In this document: one piece after another, positions 51,543 to 61,560 of the stretch
Numbering within the stretch: the stretch's first letter is position 1
Layout of the letters: every line of letters starts with the position of its first letter
NCBI GenBank assembly: GCA_009684515.1
Contig: WKKS01000001.1
Span: 558,001 to 622,000, forward strand
Reading direction: 5' to 3'
Length of the DNA: 64,000 nucleotides
From: Geobacter sp.
GTDB taxonomy: Bacteria > Desulfobacterota > Desulfuromonadia > Geobacterales > Pseudopelobacteraceae
Notes under the pieces: generated by a model
The model's database searches: none
What the model saw: the letters and a program-made list of their open reading frames with translations, nothing else
What the model was told of the DNA's origin: nothing
Made by a program: the position numbers and the translations under genes

Positions 51543-52571
51543 ATGGAATTAAGTTTTTCCCGCAGCAATCCGCAAATAGACCAGATGATCAATCGACTGA
51601 TTGAAGAAGCGGGAGACATCTGCCATCCTGGCATTATTAAAGACATGATCCTCGCCACCCTCAAAATCGGGCAAGACGTCGATTACCTGGCGGATCTGAA
51701 ACTGATTAACACCACACTGCGCGAGATGAGATACACAGCCCGTGTTTTCGGCCCTTACCGCAACCGCAAAAAAGTCACCATATTCGGATCTGCGCGCACC
51801 GGACCTGAAGAAGAGATGTACCAAAAATGTGTTCGTTTCAGCCGCACTCTGGCAGACAACAACTACATGGTTATCACCGGTGGCGGTCCCGGTATCATGC
51901 AAGCCGGCAACGAAGGCGCCGGAAGTGAAAATTCTTTTGCCGTCAACATCAGACTCCCTTTTGAGCAGAGCCCGAATCCGGTCATGTACCGCAACCCGAG
52001 ACTGGTAACATATAAATATTTTTTCAATCGCAAGGTTGCCTTCGTCAAAGAAGCTGACGCCATCGTAGTTTTCCCGGGTGGATTCGGAACCCTGGATGAA
52101 GCTATGGAGGTATTCACCCTGGTTCAGACTGGCAAAACGTCACCAAAACCTCTGATCCTGATGGATGACAGCGCCGGCTACTGGGAGCAGTTCTTCGACT
52201 TCATAAAAGAAAGCCTGCTGCTTAACGGTTTTATTTCCGGCGAAGATTTTTCTCTATTTACAATCACCAAAGATGATCAGGAAGCACTGGAAGTCATCAA
52301 CACCTTCTACCGTAATTTTCACTCACTTCGCTTCATCGAAAACAGACTGGTCATCCGCCTGAACATTAGACTGTCGGAAAAACAAATAGCAATCCTGGCC
52401 GATGAATTTTCGGAGCTTATAAAAAATGGAGACACCATACATAGCTGTGATGCATATCCGGAAGAAACCGATGAACCGGATCTGGCAAATCTGCCACGCA
52501 TTTCAATGCTTTTCGACCATCATCACTACGGACTGCTGATTGCCTTCATTAATCGCATAAACACCTTTTAA
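51543..52571 (+). CDS. LOG-family Rossmann nucleotide-binding protein
   Basis: A 342-residue protein. The central Rossmann core (about 75-245) holds FGSARTGPEE, TGGGPGIMQAGNEGA and the hallmark VFPGGFGTLDEAMEV, the PGGxGTxxE motif of the LOG/cytokinin riboside 5'-monophosphate phosphoribohydrolase family. N-terminal (about 70 residues) and C-terminal (about 95 residues) extensions make it longer than the ~190-residue LOG enzymes. It may split nucleoside monophosphates into base and ribose 5-phosphate. It is divergent from mglBA. Confidence 0.85.
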   Translation: MELSFSRSNPQIDQMINRLIEEAGDICHPGIIKDMILATLKIGQDVDYLADLKLINTTLREMRYTARVFGPYRNRKKVTIFGSARTGPEEEMYQKCVRFSRTLADNNYMVITGGGPGIMQAGNEGAGSENSFAVNIRLPFEQSPNPVMYRNPRLVTYKYFFNRKVAFVKEADAIVVFPGGFGTLDEAMEVFTLVQTGKTSPKPLILMDDSAGYWEQFFDFIKESLLLNGFISGEDFSLFTITKDDQEALEVINTFYRNFHSLRFIENRLVIRLNIRLSEKQIAILADEFSELIKNGDTIHSCDAYPEETDEPDLANLPRISMLFDHHHYGLLIAFINRINTF

Positions 52572-52645
52572 CAACTGTCCTGATCCGTTGACAATGCTAG
52601 GATTTTAACGGTATAGTTCACCAATTAAACGTACTTCGGGATGAC

Positions 52646-54034
52646 ATGCAGGATTTAAAAAATCTATCACAGAAAAATCGCTTTTCTAATATCAAACCAT
52701 TCAGCACCGGTGGCAACAACAGACGCTTGAAACCTAAAGTAGGGACCGGGAGATCCCGGTTGCCGATGCCTAGTGGCAAGCGCCTCCAGCATTTGAAACT
52801 CACCCTGATCTTCCTTGCTGCAGTTTTGGCTCTGACCCCGGTCTGCATTGCAACTGTAAAACTTTCCGGAGAAACCTGGAAGCATGTCAGCGGCTGGCTG
52901 GCATCATTCTCTGAATCCACGCCAAAACCGGTCGAAGCAGCCAAACCTCCAAACACCCCCAGTAATTTTGAACTCGCCGGCAATCTACTTGAAAATGCCA
53001 ATGCAAACGGAGATCATCTGACGGCAGTATCGCCGGAAGGTTTGCATTTCAATTACACAATTCAGGGTGGCCTGCAAAAAAGGGTGTACGATTTTCTGGC
53101 CAAAAACAAGGTTCCATACGGTGTGTTTGTAGCGATTGAACCGGCCACAGGCCGCATTCTGGGCATGACTTCCTACTCTTCAGTCGATCCCTCCTGGACT
53201 AAGAGTTCGGCGTACGGCCTTTATCCGATGGCTTCACTGTTCAAAATCATAACAGCCTCAGCCGCGCTGGAAAGCGGGAAATTAACCCCCGAATCAGTTA
53301 TCGAATTCCGTGGCGGTTCCACATCGGAGTCGCCCAAGTACTGGGAGATAAGTCATCGCGGGAAGAATAACCGCCAGGATGTCACGCATGCAATGGGTAA
53401 GTCCATCAATCCTGTCTATGGCCGCATTGCTTCGGATATCGCCGGCAAAGCGTCTGTAATGGAAAGCGTCTCCCGGTTCGGATTCAACCAGAAGTTATTC
53501 AAGGGGATTCCGGCCAAACCCAGCCAGGCCACCGAGCCACATAGCAATAATGACTTGATGCTGATGGGAGCAGGACTGAACCATGATGTTAAAATATCCC
53601 CGCTGCATGCCGCAGTCATCATGTCGGCCATCGCCAACGGCGGGAGAATGATGACGCCAACCCTTACCACCAGCATTTTAGATAACAAAGGGCATGAAAA
53701 GGAGACATTTGTACCACAGGAAGCCCGGAGACTGGTAACATCTGAAACTGCTTCCTCTTTGACGAAGATGCTTTCAAGTACCGTCAGGACCGGGACGTCG
53801 CGCAAGGCTTTTCACGACCGGCGCGGACGGCCGCTCATTGATGTGGAAATTGCTGCAAAAACAGGTTCTATCAACGGCAGCGACCCAAAGGGTCACTACT
53901 CATGGTTTGCCGCCTTTGCACCACTGCAAAACCCGCAAATTGCACTGGTGGCATTGGTAATAAATCCGGACAAATGGAAGATAAAGGCGTCTCAGGTAGG
54001 ACAGCAGGCCTTGGAGGAATTTTTTGAAAAGTAG
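52646..54034 (+). CDS. Transpeptidase-type penicillin-binding protein
   Basis: A 462-residue inner-membrane protein with a basic N-terminus and one membrane anchor (about 50-72), then a periplasmic transpeptidase domain (about 140-460) with SxxK in ASLFK, SxN in KSINPV and KTG in AAKTGSING. There is no glycosyltransferase domain. The domain before the active site is short compared with the large class B enzymes FtsI and PBP2, so it is a small, monofunctional transpeptidase. It lies 74 nt after the LOG gene. Confidence 0.88.
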   Translation: MQDLKNLSQKNRFSNIKPFSTGGNNRRLKPKVGTGRSRLPMPSGKRLQHLKLTLIFLAAVLALTPVCIATVKLSGETWKHVSGWLASFSESTPKPVEAAKPPNTPSNFELAGNLLENANANGDHLTAVSPEGLHFNYTIQGGLQKRVYDFLAKNKVPYGVFVAIEPATGRILGMTSYSSVDPSWTKSSAYGLYPMASLFKIITASAALESGKLTPESVIEFRGGSTSESPKYWEISHRGKNNRQDVTHAMGKSINPVYGRIASDIAGKASVMESVSRFGFNQKLFKGIPAKPSQATEPHSNNDLMLMGAGLNHDVKISPLHAAVIMSAIANGGRMMTPTLTTSILDNKGHEKETFVPQEARRLVTSETASSLTKMLSSTVRTGTSRKAFHDRRGRPLIDVEIAAKTGSINGSDPKGHYSWFAAFAPLQNPQIALVALVINPDKWKIKASQVGQQALEEFFEK

Positions 54035-54041
54035 GGCTGGT

Positions 54042-54776
54042 TCAAGCCAGCCGTTCGGGCACATAAGTCCTCAGCCTTAATTCACCATCCAGCATTTCAC
54101 CATAGGTAAACTGCCCCATCCAGTCCCCAAGAGAAAGCAAGGTGAAGTTCCCGTCGGCAACGGTTTCCAGCATGGCAAGATGAAAGTGCCCCACGACCAA
54201 TCCGTCACAACCCAGTTTATGCAGGGATGCTGCAAAATCAAGCAGTATGGAACGGTAGTCCCAACGGGCTTTTTTCTCTTGATAAGTTGATTGACTTCGC
54301 CGCTGCAGTCGCGCTTTCACCTTTAGCGCCCAGGAGGGTGGAAAGCAGCTGACACTGGCCGCGACCAAGCGGGAACGAAGAATGTAGCGCAGCAGACGAT
54401 AATAGCTGTCGTGCTTGTTAATTTGATCACCGTGGCACAGGTAAAGGCTTTTGCCTTGCACGACTTCGACGGCCGGCCCCACATGTATTTCCGCACGAAG
54501 CCGCTTTGCAAATACGTCTCCGAGGTGGAAGTCGTGATTCCCTTCGAAATAGACCAGGCGACAACCGTTTTGAACGATGCGCTCCAGTGCATCAATCACC
54601 GGGTCGAATTGCCTGAATGGGTTCGATGGAAACCCGACCCAAAAGTCAAAAAGGTCGCCCATGATATAAAGAGTGTCGATTTTACCCTCTATTTCATGTA
54701 AAAAGTCCAGCAGGAGAAGAAAATTATCGTCGGACGGTGCCTTTAGATGGGCATCGGCCAGAAATATGGCTCGCAT
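54042..54776 (-). CDS. lpxH: UDP-2,3-diacylglucosamine hydrolase
   Basis: Metallophosphoesterase of lipid A synthesis that cleaves UDP-2,3-diacylglucosamine to lipid X and UMP at the membrane face. The 244 residues from the ATG at 54776 show the metal-binding motifs in order: LADAHL, MGDLFDFW, FEGNHDFH and VVGHFH. An ATG at 54803 would add nine residues. It is convergent with the PBP gene and divergent from the UPF0158 gene. Confidence 0.9.
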   Translation of the reverse strand: MRAIFLADAHLKAPSDDNFLLLLDFLHEIEGKIDTLYIMGDLFDFWVGFPSNPFRQFDPVIDALERIVQNGCRLVYFEGNHDFHLGDVFAKRLRAEIHVGPAVEVVQGKSLYLCHGDQINKHDSYYRLLRYILRSRLVAASVSCFPPSWALKVKARLQRRSQSTYQEKKARWDYRSILLDFAASLHKLGCDGLVVGHFHLAMLETVADGNFTLLSLGDWMGQFTYGEMLDGELRLRTYVPERLA

Positions 54777-54836
54777 GGGACGGATTGTGCTTCGACAGAC
54801 CATAAAAAGTCAACAAGAAGAAAACAGGAGATAGCA

Positions 54837-55292
54837 ATGGCAGGTGTACACAGCGTAGAAATTTCGTGGGAAGACCTCTTGGCTGCCTTCACTAACGGTG
54901 AAGCGGAAAGAATATATTATCTGGACCGTTTTACAGGAGAAATTCTCTGTGTGGCAGACTCCGACAAAGACCCGGTATTTCAGCAACAGGTGGGCAGCGA
55001 CAACGCGCGCTTCCTCGAAATCCCACTCTTTGACTACGGTGCTGAAAGACAGATTATGTCGGGGTTTGTATCGTCGGTCGAAGATCCTTATTTAAAAAAG
55101 CTTCTGACCTCGTTATTGGCTGGAAAGAAACCCTATGGCAAAATCGAAGATATTCTCTCCTTCTTCCCGGATGAAGAAGAGAAGCTGGTGTTGATGAAGG
55201 ACCAGTATCTCTCCAGCAGACTGAAGGTCTGGCTGGAAGAGAACAACCTCTTCACGGTTGACAGGTCCACTCCAAGCTTGACACACCCCTAG
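54837..55292 (+). CDS. UPF0158 family protein
   Basis: A 151-residue soluble protein. AGGAG lies 7 nt before the ATG at 54837; a longer frame from 54747 is not preferred. The opening SVEISWEDLLAAF, followed by YYLDRFTGEILCV, fits the UPF0158 family. The C-terminal half is helical and charged. Function is unknown. It is 8 nt upstream of the AI-2E family permease gene and probably cotranscribed. Confidence 0.82.
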   Translation: MAGVHSVEISWEDLLAAFTNGEAERIYYLDRFTGEILCVADSDKDPVFQQQVGSDNARFLEIPLFDYGAERQIMSGFVSSVEDPYLKKLLTSLLAGKKPYGKIEDILSFFPDEEEKLVLMKDQYLSSRLKVWLEENNLFTVDRSTPSLTHP

Positions 55293-55300
55293 GAGGGGCA

Positions 55301-56362
55301 ATGAGTCACGAACATCACAGCCACCTGCCACGCAACGACTATGGCAAGTTTATTGCCATCCTGCTTACTTTCTGCATGCTTGCCGTCGCCGGCTACGCCC
55401 TGCAACATACCATCTCATGCTTCCTGCTTTCCTGGGTAATTGCATATCTGCTTGATCCGCTTCTGGTACGGGGCGAAAAACGGGGAATAAAGCGGATTTA
55501 TACCCTTGGACTCCTGTACGTCTTACTTGGCATCCTGGCTATTTTTTTCATGGCATTCATAGTCCCGGCCATTACAATAAGCTGGAACGCATTTGTACGG
55601 GACCTGCCGACTTACATCCAAAAGATCAAACTGCTGGCCACAGATTGGAAGACCCGGGTTCCTGACCTTTATGGATCTGAAGAGATCAATTGGCTGATTG
55701 AAAAAGCAACCGGAAAGGTTGATGCGGCGGCGGACAAAGCCGGCAAGTGGGCTTACGGCTTTGGTACGAGTATTTTTTTCAACCTGTTCAATATTGTTCT
55801 ATCCCCAATCCTGGTTTTCTTCATGCTCTACTACAAACGGTCCGTGAAGGAAACCATATCATCCTGGATTCCGGTTCACAGCCGCGAGTTGATCCTTGGC
55901 ATCGGCGAAGAGGTCAACAGCAGCATCGGCGGCTATCTTCGCGGCCAGGTCGTTATTTCTATCATCGTCGCCGTCATGACAATCATTGCGCTCTTCATAA
56001 TCGATATCCCACACCCCATTTTTTGCGGCTTATTCGCGGGCGCCGCCTCAGTCCTGCCATTCATCGGCGTTATTATCGCCACACTTCCGGCGCTGTTCTT
56101 TGCCTGGTTCAAGTACCAATCAATTGAAATATTCAGCCAGATCGGCATCGCCTTCGCCATGATCTATTTTGTTGAGGGGTATATCATCAAGCCGCTGGTT
56201 TTCAAAGAGTCGATGAACCTCAATCCACTGGTAACTATCATCATGGTTATGGCCCTGGGTGAAACACTCGGTTTCTGGGGAATTCTGCTGGCTCTACCGA
56301 TCGCATCTGCCATAAAAATCACATGGGGGCACGTCGTAAATGGTGACTTCAAGCATCACTGA
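55301..56362 (+). CDS. AI-2E family transporter (PerM/TqsA-like)
   Basis: A 353-residue inner-membrane permease with about seven to eight membrane helices in the layout of the family: two at the N-terminus, a cytoplasmic/periplasmic loop (about 85-145), then a block with IDIPHPIFCGLFAGAASVLPFIG and the C-terminal GFWGILLALPIASAIKI. AGGAGGGG precedes the start. Members move small signals such as AI-2 or act in Na+/H+ exchange; the substrate here is unknown. Its last 23 nt overlap the start of copA. Confidence 0.92.
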   Translation: MSHEHHSHLPRNDYGKFIAILLTFCMLAVAGYALQHTISCFLLSWVIAYLLDPLLVRGEKRGIKRIYTLGLLYVLLGILAIFFMAFIVPAITISWNAFVRDLPTYIQKIKLLATDWKTRVPDLYGSEEINWLIEKATGKVDAAADKAGKWAYGFGTSIFFNLFNIVLSPILVFFMLYYKRSVKETISSWIPVHSRELILGIGEEVNSSIGGYLRGQVVISIIVAVMTIIALFIIDIPHPIFCGLFAGAASVLPFIGVIIATLPALFFAWFKYQSIEIFSQIGIAFAMIYFVEGYIIKPLVFKESMNLNPLVTIIMVMALGETLGFWGILLALPIASAIKITWGHVVNGDFKHH

Positions 56363-58760
56363 CCCTGACATTGTAAAAGAAAACTACGCCATCACCGGCA
56401 TGTCCTGCAGCAGCTGTGCAGCTCGAATTGAAAAAGAGATCGGGCAGCTGCCGGGGACGCAGAGTGCGGTCGTCAATTTTGCGACAGAGGAACTGGTCAT
56501 AGCCTACGATGAAACAACCCTTTCAAGGAACGACATAATCCGGAAAGTTCAGGATCTGGGTTATGGCATTAAAAGCCCCGAACCGCCAGGTGAGCTGACT
56601 TTCGGCGTGAACGGCCTGCACTGTGCCTCCTGCGTCAATACCCTGGAAAAAAAACTTCTAGAAAATCCCGCCATCAGCACCGCTATTGTCAACCTTGCCT
56701 CCGAAACCGGTTTCGTCCGCTTTGATCCTCAAACAGTCAGTCCACAGGATATATTTTCAATCGTCCACGCCGCCGGCTACACTCCCCGGGAATTGCATGA
56801 ATCTGACACATCCGCTGACGACACCCTGCGTTCCCAGCGCAACTGGCTGATCTTCTCGCTGGCCGCTTCCCTGCCGATCATGCTGACAATGGGAATGCAT
56901 TCCAACCGGGCCGTTATGCAGTTAAATCTGTTGCTGGCCACGGCGGTCCAATTTTCGGCCGGCCTGGTTTTCTATCGCGGTGCCTGGAGTGCGATCAAAA
57001 ACCGGACTGCCAACATGGATGTACTGGTTGCTTTGGGCACTTCAGCGGCCTACTTTTACTCACTGGCGGCTCACTTCGGTCTTCTCGGGCCTCATGGCGT
57101 GGTCTTTTTCGAAACTTCCGCCATGCTGATTGCCTTCATCAGGCTGGGCAAATACCTGGAAGCGCGGGCACGCGGCAAAGCGGGTGAAGCACTCAAGAGT
57201 CTCCTCCGGTTACAGGCCGACAAGGCGATTCTGCTATCCGATTCGGTTGAAAAAGAGGTGCCGGCATCCATGGTCCGGGTGGGCGACATTGTGCTGGTAC
57301 GGGCCGGCGACACAATTCCGGTCGATGGTGAAGTTCTCGAAGGGGGCGGTGCCATTGACGAAAGCATGGTAACCGGCGAATCGCTGCCGGTGCTTAAAAA
57401 GCCGGGCGACAATGTCACCGGTTCAACTATCAGCACCAATGGTGTCATGCGGATTCGCGCTACCCGGATTGGTGAAGCAACCCTACTGGCCCAGATCGTC
57501 AAGATGGTACGCGAAGCACAAGGTGACAAAGCGCCGATCCAGCGCTTTGCCGACGCCGTTTCGGCCTGGTTCGTGCCGATTGTCCTGCTGCTGTCGGCGG
57601 TCACTTTTGTTGTCTGGTTCAACCTGTTTTCCAGTGATTTTCTGACCGCATTCCGCTTTGCCATCGCTGTAGTCGTGATCGCCTGCCCCTGCGCCATGGG
57701 CCTGGCAACGCCGACCGCCATCATGGTTGGGAGCGGCATAGCACTCAAACGAGGAATACTGGTTAAAAAAGGTTCGGCTTTGGAGATTATCTCCGGCCTG
57801 CAGGTCCTGTTACTGGACAAAACCGGCACCCTCACCAGGGGTACACCAGAGATGACCGATCTTGTGCCGGTGGCTCGCAGCGTAGACCCGGCTAAACTTT
57901 TGGATTGCCTCGCAACCGCAGAAGCGTATTCCACCCACCCGTTGGCCCAGGCAGCTCTGGCAGCGGCAGTCGAAGCCGGGATCAATCCCGGCGAAGCGAC
58001 AGATTTCGAGGAACGAGGCGGCTACGGCATAACCTGCGTTTACAACGGATATAAACTGGCGGTAGGCAACGAGCGCTTGATGCAGGAAGAGGGAATCGAC
58101 CTGACTCCACTTTCCAGCAAGGTGGAGTCATTGACTTCTGCCGGCAAGTCCCTGGTTTATGTGGCCGCCGGAACGGCTTTGGTCGGTGTGGCTGCCTTTG
58201 CAGACACACTTAAACCAGGCTCGGCGGCAGCTGTTGCCGAACTCCGCCGCATCGGCATCAAAACCTGTATGATAACCGGCGACCATGCCAACGTGGCTTC
58301 AGTCGTGGCGCAACAGGCCGGTGTGGACAGTTTCGAGGCGGAAGTATTGCCGGGACGCAAGTTGGATATCGTAAAAGAGTATCAGGGGCGCGGACTGATT
58401 ACCGGCATGGCAGGCGACGGCATCAACGATGCTCCGGCACTGGCTCAGGCCGAAGTTGGCATCGCCATTGGCGGCGGAACCGATGTGGCAAAGGAAACCG
58501 GCGACATTGTGCTGATGCGCGACGACCTGCTGGATGTTGTGAGGGCGATCAAGATCGGGCGGGCGACACTCTCCAAAGTCAAGCAGAACCTGTTCTGGGC
58601 ATTATTCTACAACATTCTTGGCATCCCTGTGGCTGCCGGCCTGTTTTCCGGGTACGGCATTACTCTAAAACCTGAATACGCCGGACTGGCCATGGCTTTT
58701 TCATCGGTATCGGTGGTACTGAATTCAATCATGCTGAAGAGGATTGCAAAGCAGCTCTAG
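56340..58760 (+). CDS. copA: Copper-translocating P1B-type ATPase
   Basis: Exports Cu(I) from the cytoplasm. The 806 residues have two N-terminal heavy-metal-binding domains (GMSCSSC at about residue 20 and GLHCASC at about 95), eight membrane helices with the CPC motif (ACPCAMG), the phosphorylation site DKTGTLTRG, HP in THPLAQA and the hinge MAGDGINDAP. The CPC plus N-terminal CxxC domains point to copper. It overlaps the permease gene by 23 nt. No CueR-type site or metallochaperone gene is beside it. Confidence 0.94.
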   Translation: MVTSSITDPDIVKENYAITGMSCSSCAARIEKEIGQLPGTQSAVVNFATEELVIAYDETTLSRNDIIRKVQDLGYGIKSPEPPGELTFGVNGLHCASCVNTLEKKLLENPAISTAIVNLASETGFVRFDPQTVSPQDIFSIVHAAGYTPRELHESDTSADDTLRSQRNWLIFSLAASLPIMLTMGMHSNRAVMQLNLLLATAVQFSAGLVFYRGAWSAIKNRTANMDVLVALGTSAAYFYSLAAHFGLLGPHGVVFFETSAMLIAFIRLGKYLEARARGKAGEALKSLLRLQADKAILLSDSVEKEVPASMVRVGDIVLVRAGDTIPVDGEVLEGGGAIDESMVTGESLPVLKKPGDNVTGSTISTNGVMRIRATRIGEATLLAQIVKMVREAQGDKAPIQRFADAVSAWFVPIVLLLSAVTFVVWFNLFSSDFLTAFRFAIAVVVIACPCAMGLATPTAIMVGSGIALKRGILVKKGSALEIISGLQVLLLDKTGTLTRGTPEMTDLVPVARSVDPAKLLDCLATAEAYSTHPLAQAALAAAVEAGINPGEATDFEERGGYGITCVYNGYKLAVGNERLMQEEGIDLTPLSSKVESLTSAGKSLVYVAAGTALVGVAAFADTLKPGSAAAVAELRRIGIKTCMITGDHANVASVVAQQAGVDSFEAEVLPGRKLDIVKEYQGRGLITGMAGDGINDAPALAQAEVGIAIGGGTDVAKETGDIVLMRDDLLDVVRAIKIGRATLSKVKQNLFWALFYNILGIPVAAGLFSGYGITLKPEYAGLAMAFSSVSVVLNSIMLKRIAKQL

Positions 58761-58828
58761 TAGGATTCCATTTTCAGGGGTGGGAGAAAAACAGACTGGT
58801 TGGTGAATAAAATTACGGCGAAGAGGTA

Positions 58829-58865
58829 TTTTGCATGCACGCCCGAGACGGACGTGCATGCAAAA
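58829..58865. terminator. Bidirectional terminator between copA and tpx
   Basis: TTTTGCATGCACG (58829-58841) pairs perfectly with CGTGCATGCAAAA (58853-58865) around an 11-nt loop, with A/T ends giving T runs on both strands. It separates the convergent copA and tpx genes. Confidence 0.85.
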
Positions 58866-58873
58866 TCCAAGCA

Positions 58874-59389
58874 TTAAATCAGAGCCTTGGCAGCGGCTAT
58901 GACAGCGGCATAATCAGGCTCTGCAGTCACTTCCGGCACAATCTGGATGTAGCGTATGATGTTGTCGGCATCCAATACAAATACCGCACGGGTCAACAGC
59001 AGCAATTCCTTGATCAGAACCCCATAACCCAGACCGAATGAACGATCACGGTAGTCGGAAAGGGTCACAACCTTTTCAATTCCGGCTGCTCCGCACCAGC
59101 GTTTCTGGGCAAAAGGAAGATCCAGGCTGACCGTCAGCACGACAATGTTACCTGGCAATGAAGCGGCTTCCTGATTGAAACGGCGGGTTTCCGTGTCGCA
59201 GACCGGGGTATCCAGCGACGGCACAGCACTGATTATCTTGACCTTGCCGGCATACGTCGCCAGAGTGGCTGGAGCCAGTGAGTTATCCACAACGGCAAAA
59301 TCGGGGGCGACATCCCCCACTTTCAATTCGGGTCCCACCAGGGTCATCGGATTGCCTTTGAAAGTTATAATTCCACTTTTTTCACTCAT
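58874..59389 (-). CDS. tpx: Thiol peroxidase
   Basis: A 171-residue thioredoxin-dependent atypical 2-Cys peroxiredoxin that reduces hydrogen and lipid hydroperoxides. The peroxidatic Cys64 lies in [11 protein letters not shown] and the resolving Cys99 in KRWCGAAG, matching the spacing of the Tpx family. The start overlaps the stop of the NUDIX gene (ATGA) and GGAGG lies within that gene's end, so translation is coupled. Confidence 0.96.
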   Translation of the reverse strand: MSEKSGIITFKGNPMTLVGPELKVGDVAPDFAVVDNSLAPATLATYAGKVKIISAVPSLDTPVCDTETRRFNQEAASLPGNIVVLTVSLDLPFAQKRWCGAAGIEKVVTLSDYRDRSFGLGYGVLIKELLLLTRAVFVLDADNIIRYIQIVPEVTAEPDYAAVIAAAKALI

Positions 59390-60063
59390 GACAGTTCCTC
59401 CTCGTTAAGTTCTACCAATTCAGGCAGTCTACAGCAATCTGAGCTAATTGCAACTCCAAGATCCAGTAATTCAAGCAGATCAAGAAACTGCATTACGAAA
59501 CGATGGGTAAGCCCCCACAATACCGGTTTGCCTTCAACAGGAAGCCTGATGGCGGGGACATTGTAGCTCCTTTCGGAGAATGCGACCGGAGCCATCTGAT
59601 GACGATTGATGTCACGAACATCCGAGAGCTTGATCCAGAAAACATCGCAAACTTCGTCACTAAGAACAGGGTCGGAAAAAGTCTGCCCTACCCCGTAAAC
59701 GCAACATGACACCCATATCGGCAGATTCGAACCGACCAGATCGGAAAGACGCCCGAGATAACATTGCTCATCCAGATCAATGCCGATTTCCTCCAAAGTC
59801 TCACGTCTTGCCGTTTGACAGACCAACTCGCCTTCTTCCAGTTTTCCGCCGGGGAAAGCGATATGCCCGGACCAGGGATCCAGATCATGAGTCGCCCGCT
59901 GTATGAACAGAAGTTCCATGTCATCTTCGAGCTGTCTCAGAATCAAAGCTACGGATGCGCGGGTACGCCCGGATACATCCGCTGCCGTTTTGCAGTCCCG
60001 CCGGGCAAGCAGATCAGCAATCTTTTTAAAAGGGTAACTGCGGGCTGTTGTTTCACTGTTCAT
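59386..60063 (-). CDS. NUDIX hydrolase, CoA pyrophosphatase-like
   Basis: A 225-residue hydrolase. The UPF0035-like lead-in reads [21 protein letters not shown], and the NUDIX helix continues with [10 protein letters not shown], the pattern of NudL-type CoA pyrophosphatases. The C-terminal ~55 residues are helical and acidic. It is translationally coupled to tpx. Substrate assignment is by family resemblance only. Confidence 0.88.
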   Translation of the reverse strand: MNSETTARSYPFKKIADLLARRDCKTAADVSGRTRASVALILRQLEDDMELLFIQRATHDLDPWSGHIAFPGGKLEEGELVCQTARRETLEEIGIDLDEQCYLGRLSDLVGSNLPIWVSCCVYGVGQTFSDPVLSDEVCDVFWIKLSDVRDINRHQMAPVAFSERSYNVPAIRLPVEGKPVLWGLTHRFVMQFLDLLELLDLGVAISSDCCRLPELVELNEEELS

Positions 60064-60385
60064 GTTTAGGATAGTTCCTGTCTGGGTATGATTCTATCCT
60101 TACCTCATCACCCGTGATCGTCAAGTAAAAATTGCCAAAGCTCTGCCGGGCTGAATCGGCATAAGAATTGCGTGAGTTTGCTGATATTTATTTTTCTAAC
60201 TGCCACAAGATTCTCAATAGAATCGCAAGCGCCCTGTAGACAGCGTCCGGCACAGTTCAGTGCAACATGTTAATTGTTGCGGCATGAATTTTATTCCGTT
60301 ATTTTGAGACTTGTTCGCGAAAACTCAGTCCTAAGACCAGATATAAGTGCCAGACTGGCAATGTTTCGGGTACAGAATAACAATT
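60064..60385. other. Intergenic region with a GCAACA/TGTTGC inverted repeat
   Basis: 322 nt between the divergent NUDIX and M23 genes, with no convincing gene. GCAACA (60262-60267) pairs with TGTTGC (60275-60280); GCAACATG recurs at 61232 and, inverted, at 61268. AT-rich sequence around 60180-60200 may hold a promoter. Confidence 0.45.
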
Positions 60386-61177
60386 ATGATCAAATCAAGT
60401 TCAATATACATAGCGCAGCTGTTCTTCATATTGCTCAACGCAATTTATTGCGCTGACGCGACCGCCGACAACGGATTTTCCTGGCCTATTTCCTGTGTGC
60501 CTGGAGTGGATTGCGTCGGCAGGCATTTCCGCATCGGTTATCCGGACGTGGCCGGCACAGGCCTCTCCTTTGCCTGCGGCAAACCCGGCTATACCGGGCA
60601 TCAGGGCACGGATATCGTTGTATCGTCGGTTGATCAGGGCGTGCTGGCGCTAGCGGCAGAGGATGGCATTGTCAAATGGACAAAGGATGGCCTGTTTGAT
60701 CGATGCCCGAATGACTCAGAGCACGAATGCGACGAGCGCGAAAAAAGTGCACTTTCAATCGGAAACGCAAAAGGGGCTACTCTTGGATTCAATGCAGGTA
60801 ACTTCGTTGTCATAGAACACAAGATCGAAGACACCCGTTATCTGACGCTATATGCCCACCTTCGCAAAGGATCATTGAAGGTTGCGCCAGGTGACAAGGT
60901 TTCACGTTCACAGCAGCTGGGCGTGGTCGGAAGCTCCGGAAATTCACAGATTCCACACCTTCATTTTGGAGTCTATAAAGAAGAAGGTGGTATGTACCGG
61001 CCGGTGGATCCATGGAAAGGCGCCTGCAACACCAGCAGCGATGGACTGTGGGCTTCTGCGGTCCCATACCGTACAGATGAGCTGCTGCTTGCCCACCCCG
61101 ACGGCAACATCGTCAATGACTCAGAAATCTATCTCCAAACCATCCAGCGCAGCAGACCTAAAAACGTAATTTATTAG
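60386..61177 (+). CDS. Exported M23-family peptidase (LytM-like)
   Basis: Secreted 263-residue protein: a signal peptide (IKSSSIYIAQLFFILLNAI...CADA) and an M23 domain (about 75-225). Zinc ligands are in GHQGTDI (His and Asp) and HLHFG, with the third histidine in YAHLRKG. It may cut or remodel peptidoglycan. The Cys-rich front (CVPGVDCVGRHF, SFACGKPG) suggests disulfides. The start at 60386 has only a weak ribosome-binding site. Confidence 0.88.
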   Translation: MIKSSSIYIAQLFFILLNAIYCADATADNGFSWPISCVPGVDCVGRHFRIGYPDVAGTGLSFACGKPGYTGHQGTDIVVSSVDQGVLALAAEDGIVKWTKDGLFDRCPNDSEHECDEREKSALSIGNAKGATLGFNAGNFVVIEHKIEDTRYLTLYAHLRKGSLKVAPGDKVSRSQQLGVVGSSGNSQIPHLHFGVYKEEGGMYRPVDPWKGACNTSSDGLWASAVPYRTDELLLAHPDGNIVNDSEIYLQTIQRSRPKNVIY

Positions 61178-61230
61178 TCACCCGCCAACTGAATAATTTC
61201 TTAAATTTCGCATCTCCCCTACAGACCATA

Positions 61231-61292
61231 AGCAACATGCATTGTAACGATGTCATATTGAAAACAACATGTTGCATGATCCGATCATGATC
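61231..61292. promoter_or_regulatory. GCAACATG-type palindromic motif cluster
   Basis: The gap after the M23 gene contains GCAACATG (61232-61239), the palindrome CAACATGTTG (61265-61274) whose inverted GCAACATG runs to 61275, and the palindrome GATCATGATC (61283-61292). A third GCAACATG is at 60262. These may be binding sites for one regulator of the flanking genes. Confidence 0.35.
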
Positions 61293-61332
61293 TGATAATA
61301 AGTTTCTCACATTACTGATGCAAGGGGTTCCC

Positions 61333-61560
61333 ATGAAAACACCGATTCTTGTTTTGCTTATTTCAATATTACTGCTCGGCTGCACTTCCGGCGAAAACAA
61401 AGCCAATGGACTTCTCGAGACAGCCCGTTTTGAAGAAAAACAGAGCAACGGCGAGCATGCCAGAAAGCTCTATAACGAGATCATTCAAAAACATCCCGAC
61501 TCCCAAGCAGCCAAAGCCGCCGCGGCACGCCTGGATGAGCTGAAGCAGCTCAAACAGTGA
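61333..61560 (+). CDS. Small tetratricopeptide-like lipoprotein
   Basis: A 75-residue lipoprotein from the ATG at 61333 with AGGGG in front. The lipobox is LLLGC, followed by a helical repeat-like domain (LLETARFEEKQSNGEHARKL, then AARLDELKQ) that resembles one TPR hairpin with the NEIIQKHPDSQAAKAA pattern. It probably sits in the outer or inner membrane as a scaffold. Its stop overlaps the glycosyltransferase start. Confidence 0.75.
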   Translation: MKTPILVLLISILLLGCTSGENKANGLLETARFEEKQSNGEHARKLYNEIIQKHPDSQAAKAAAARLDELKQLKQ

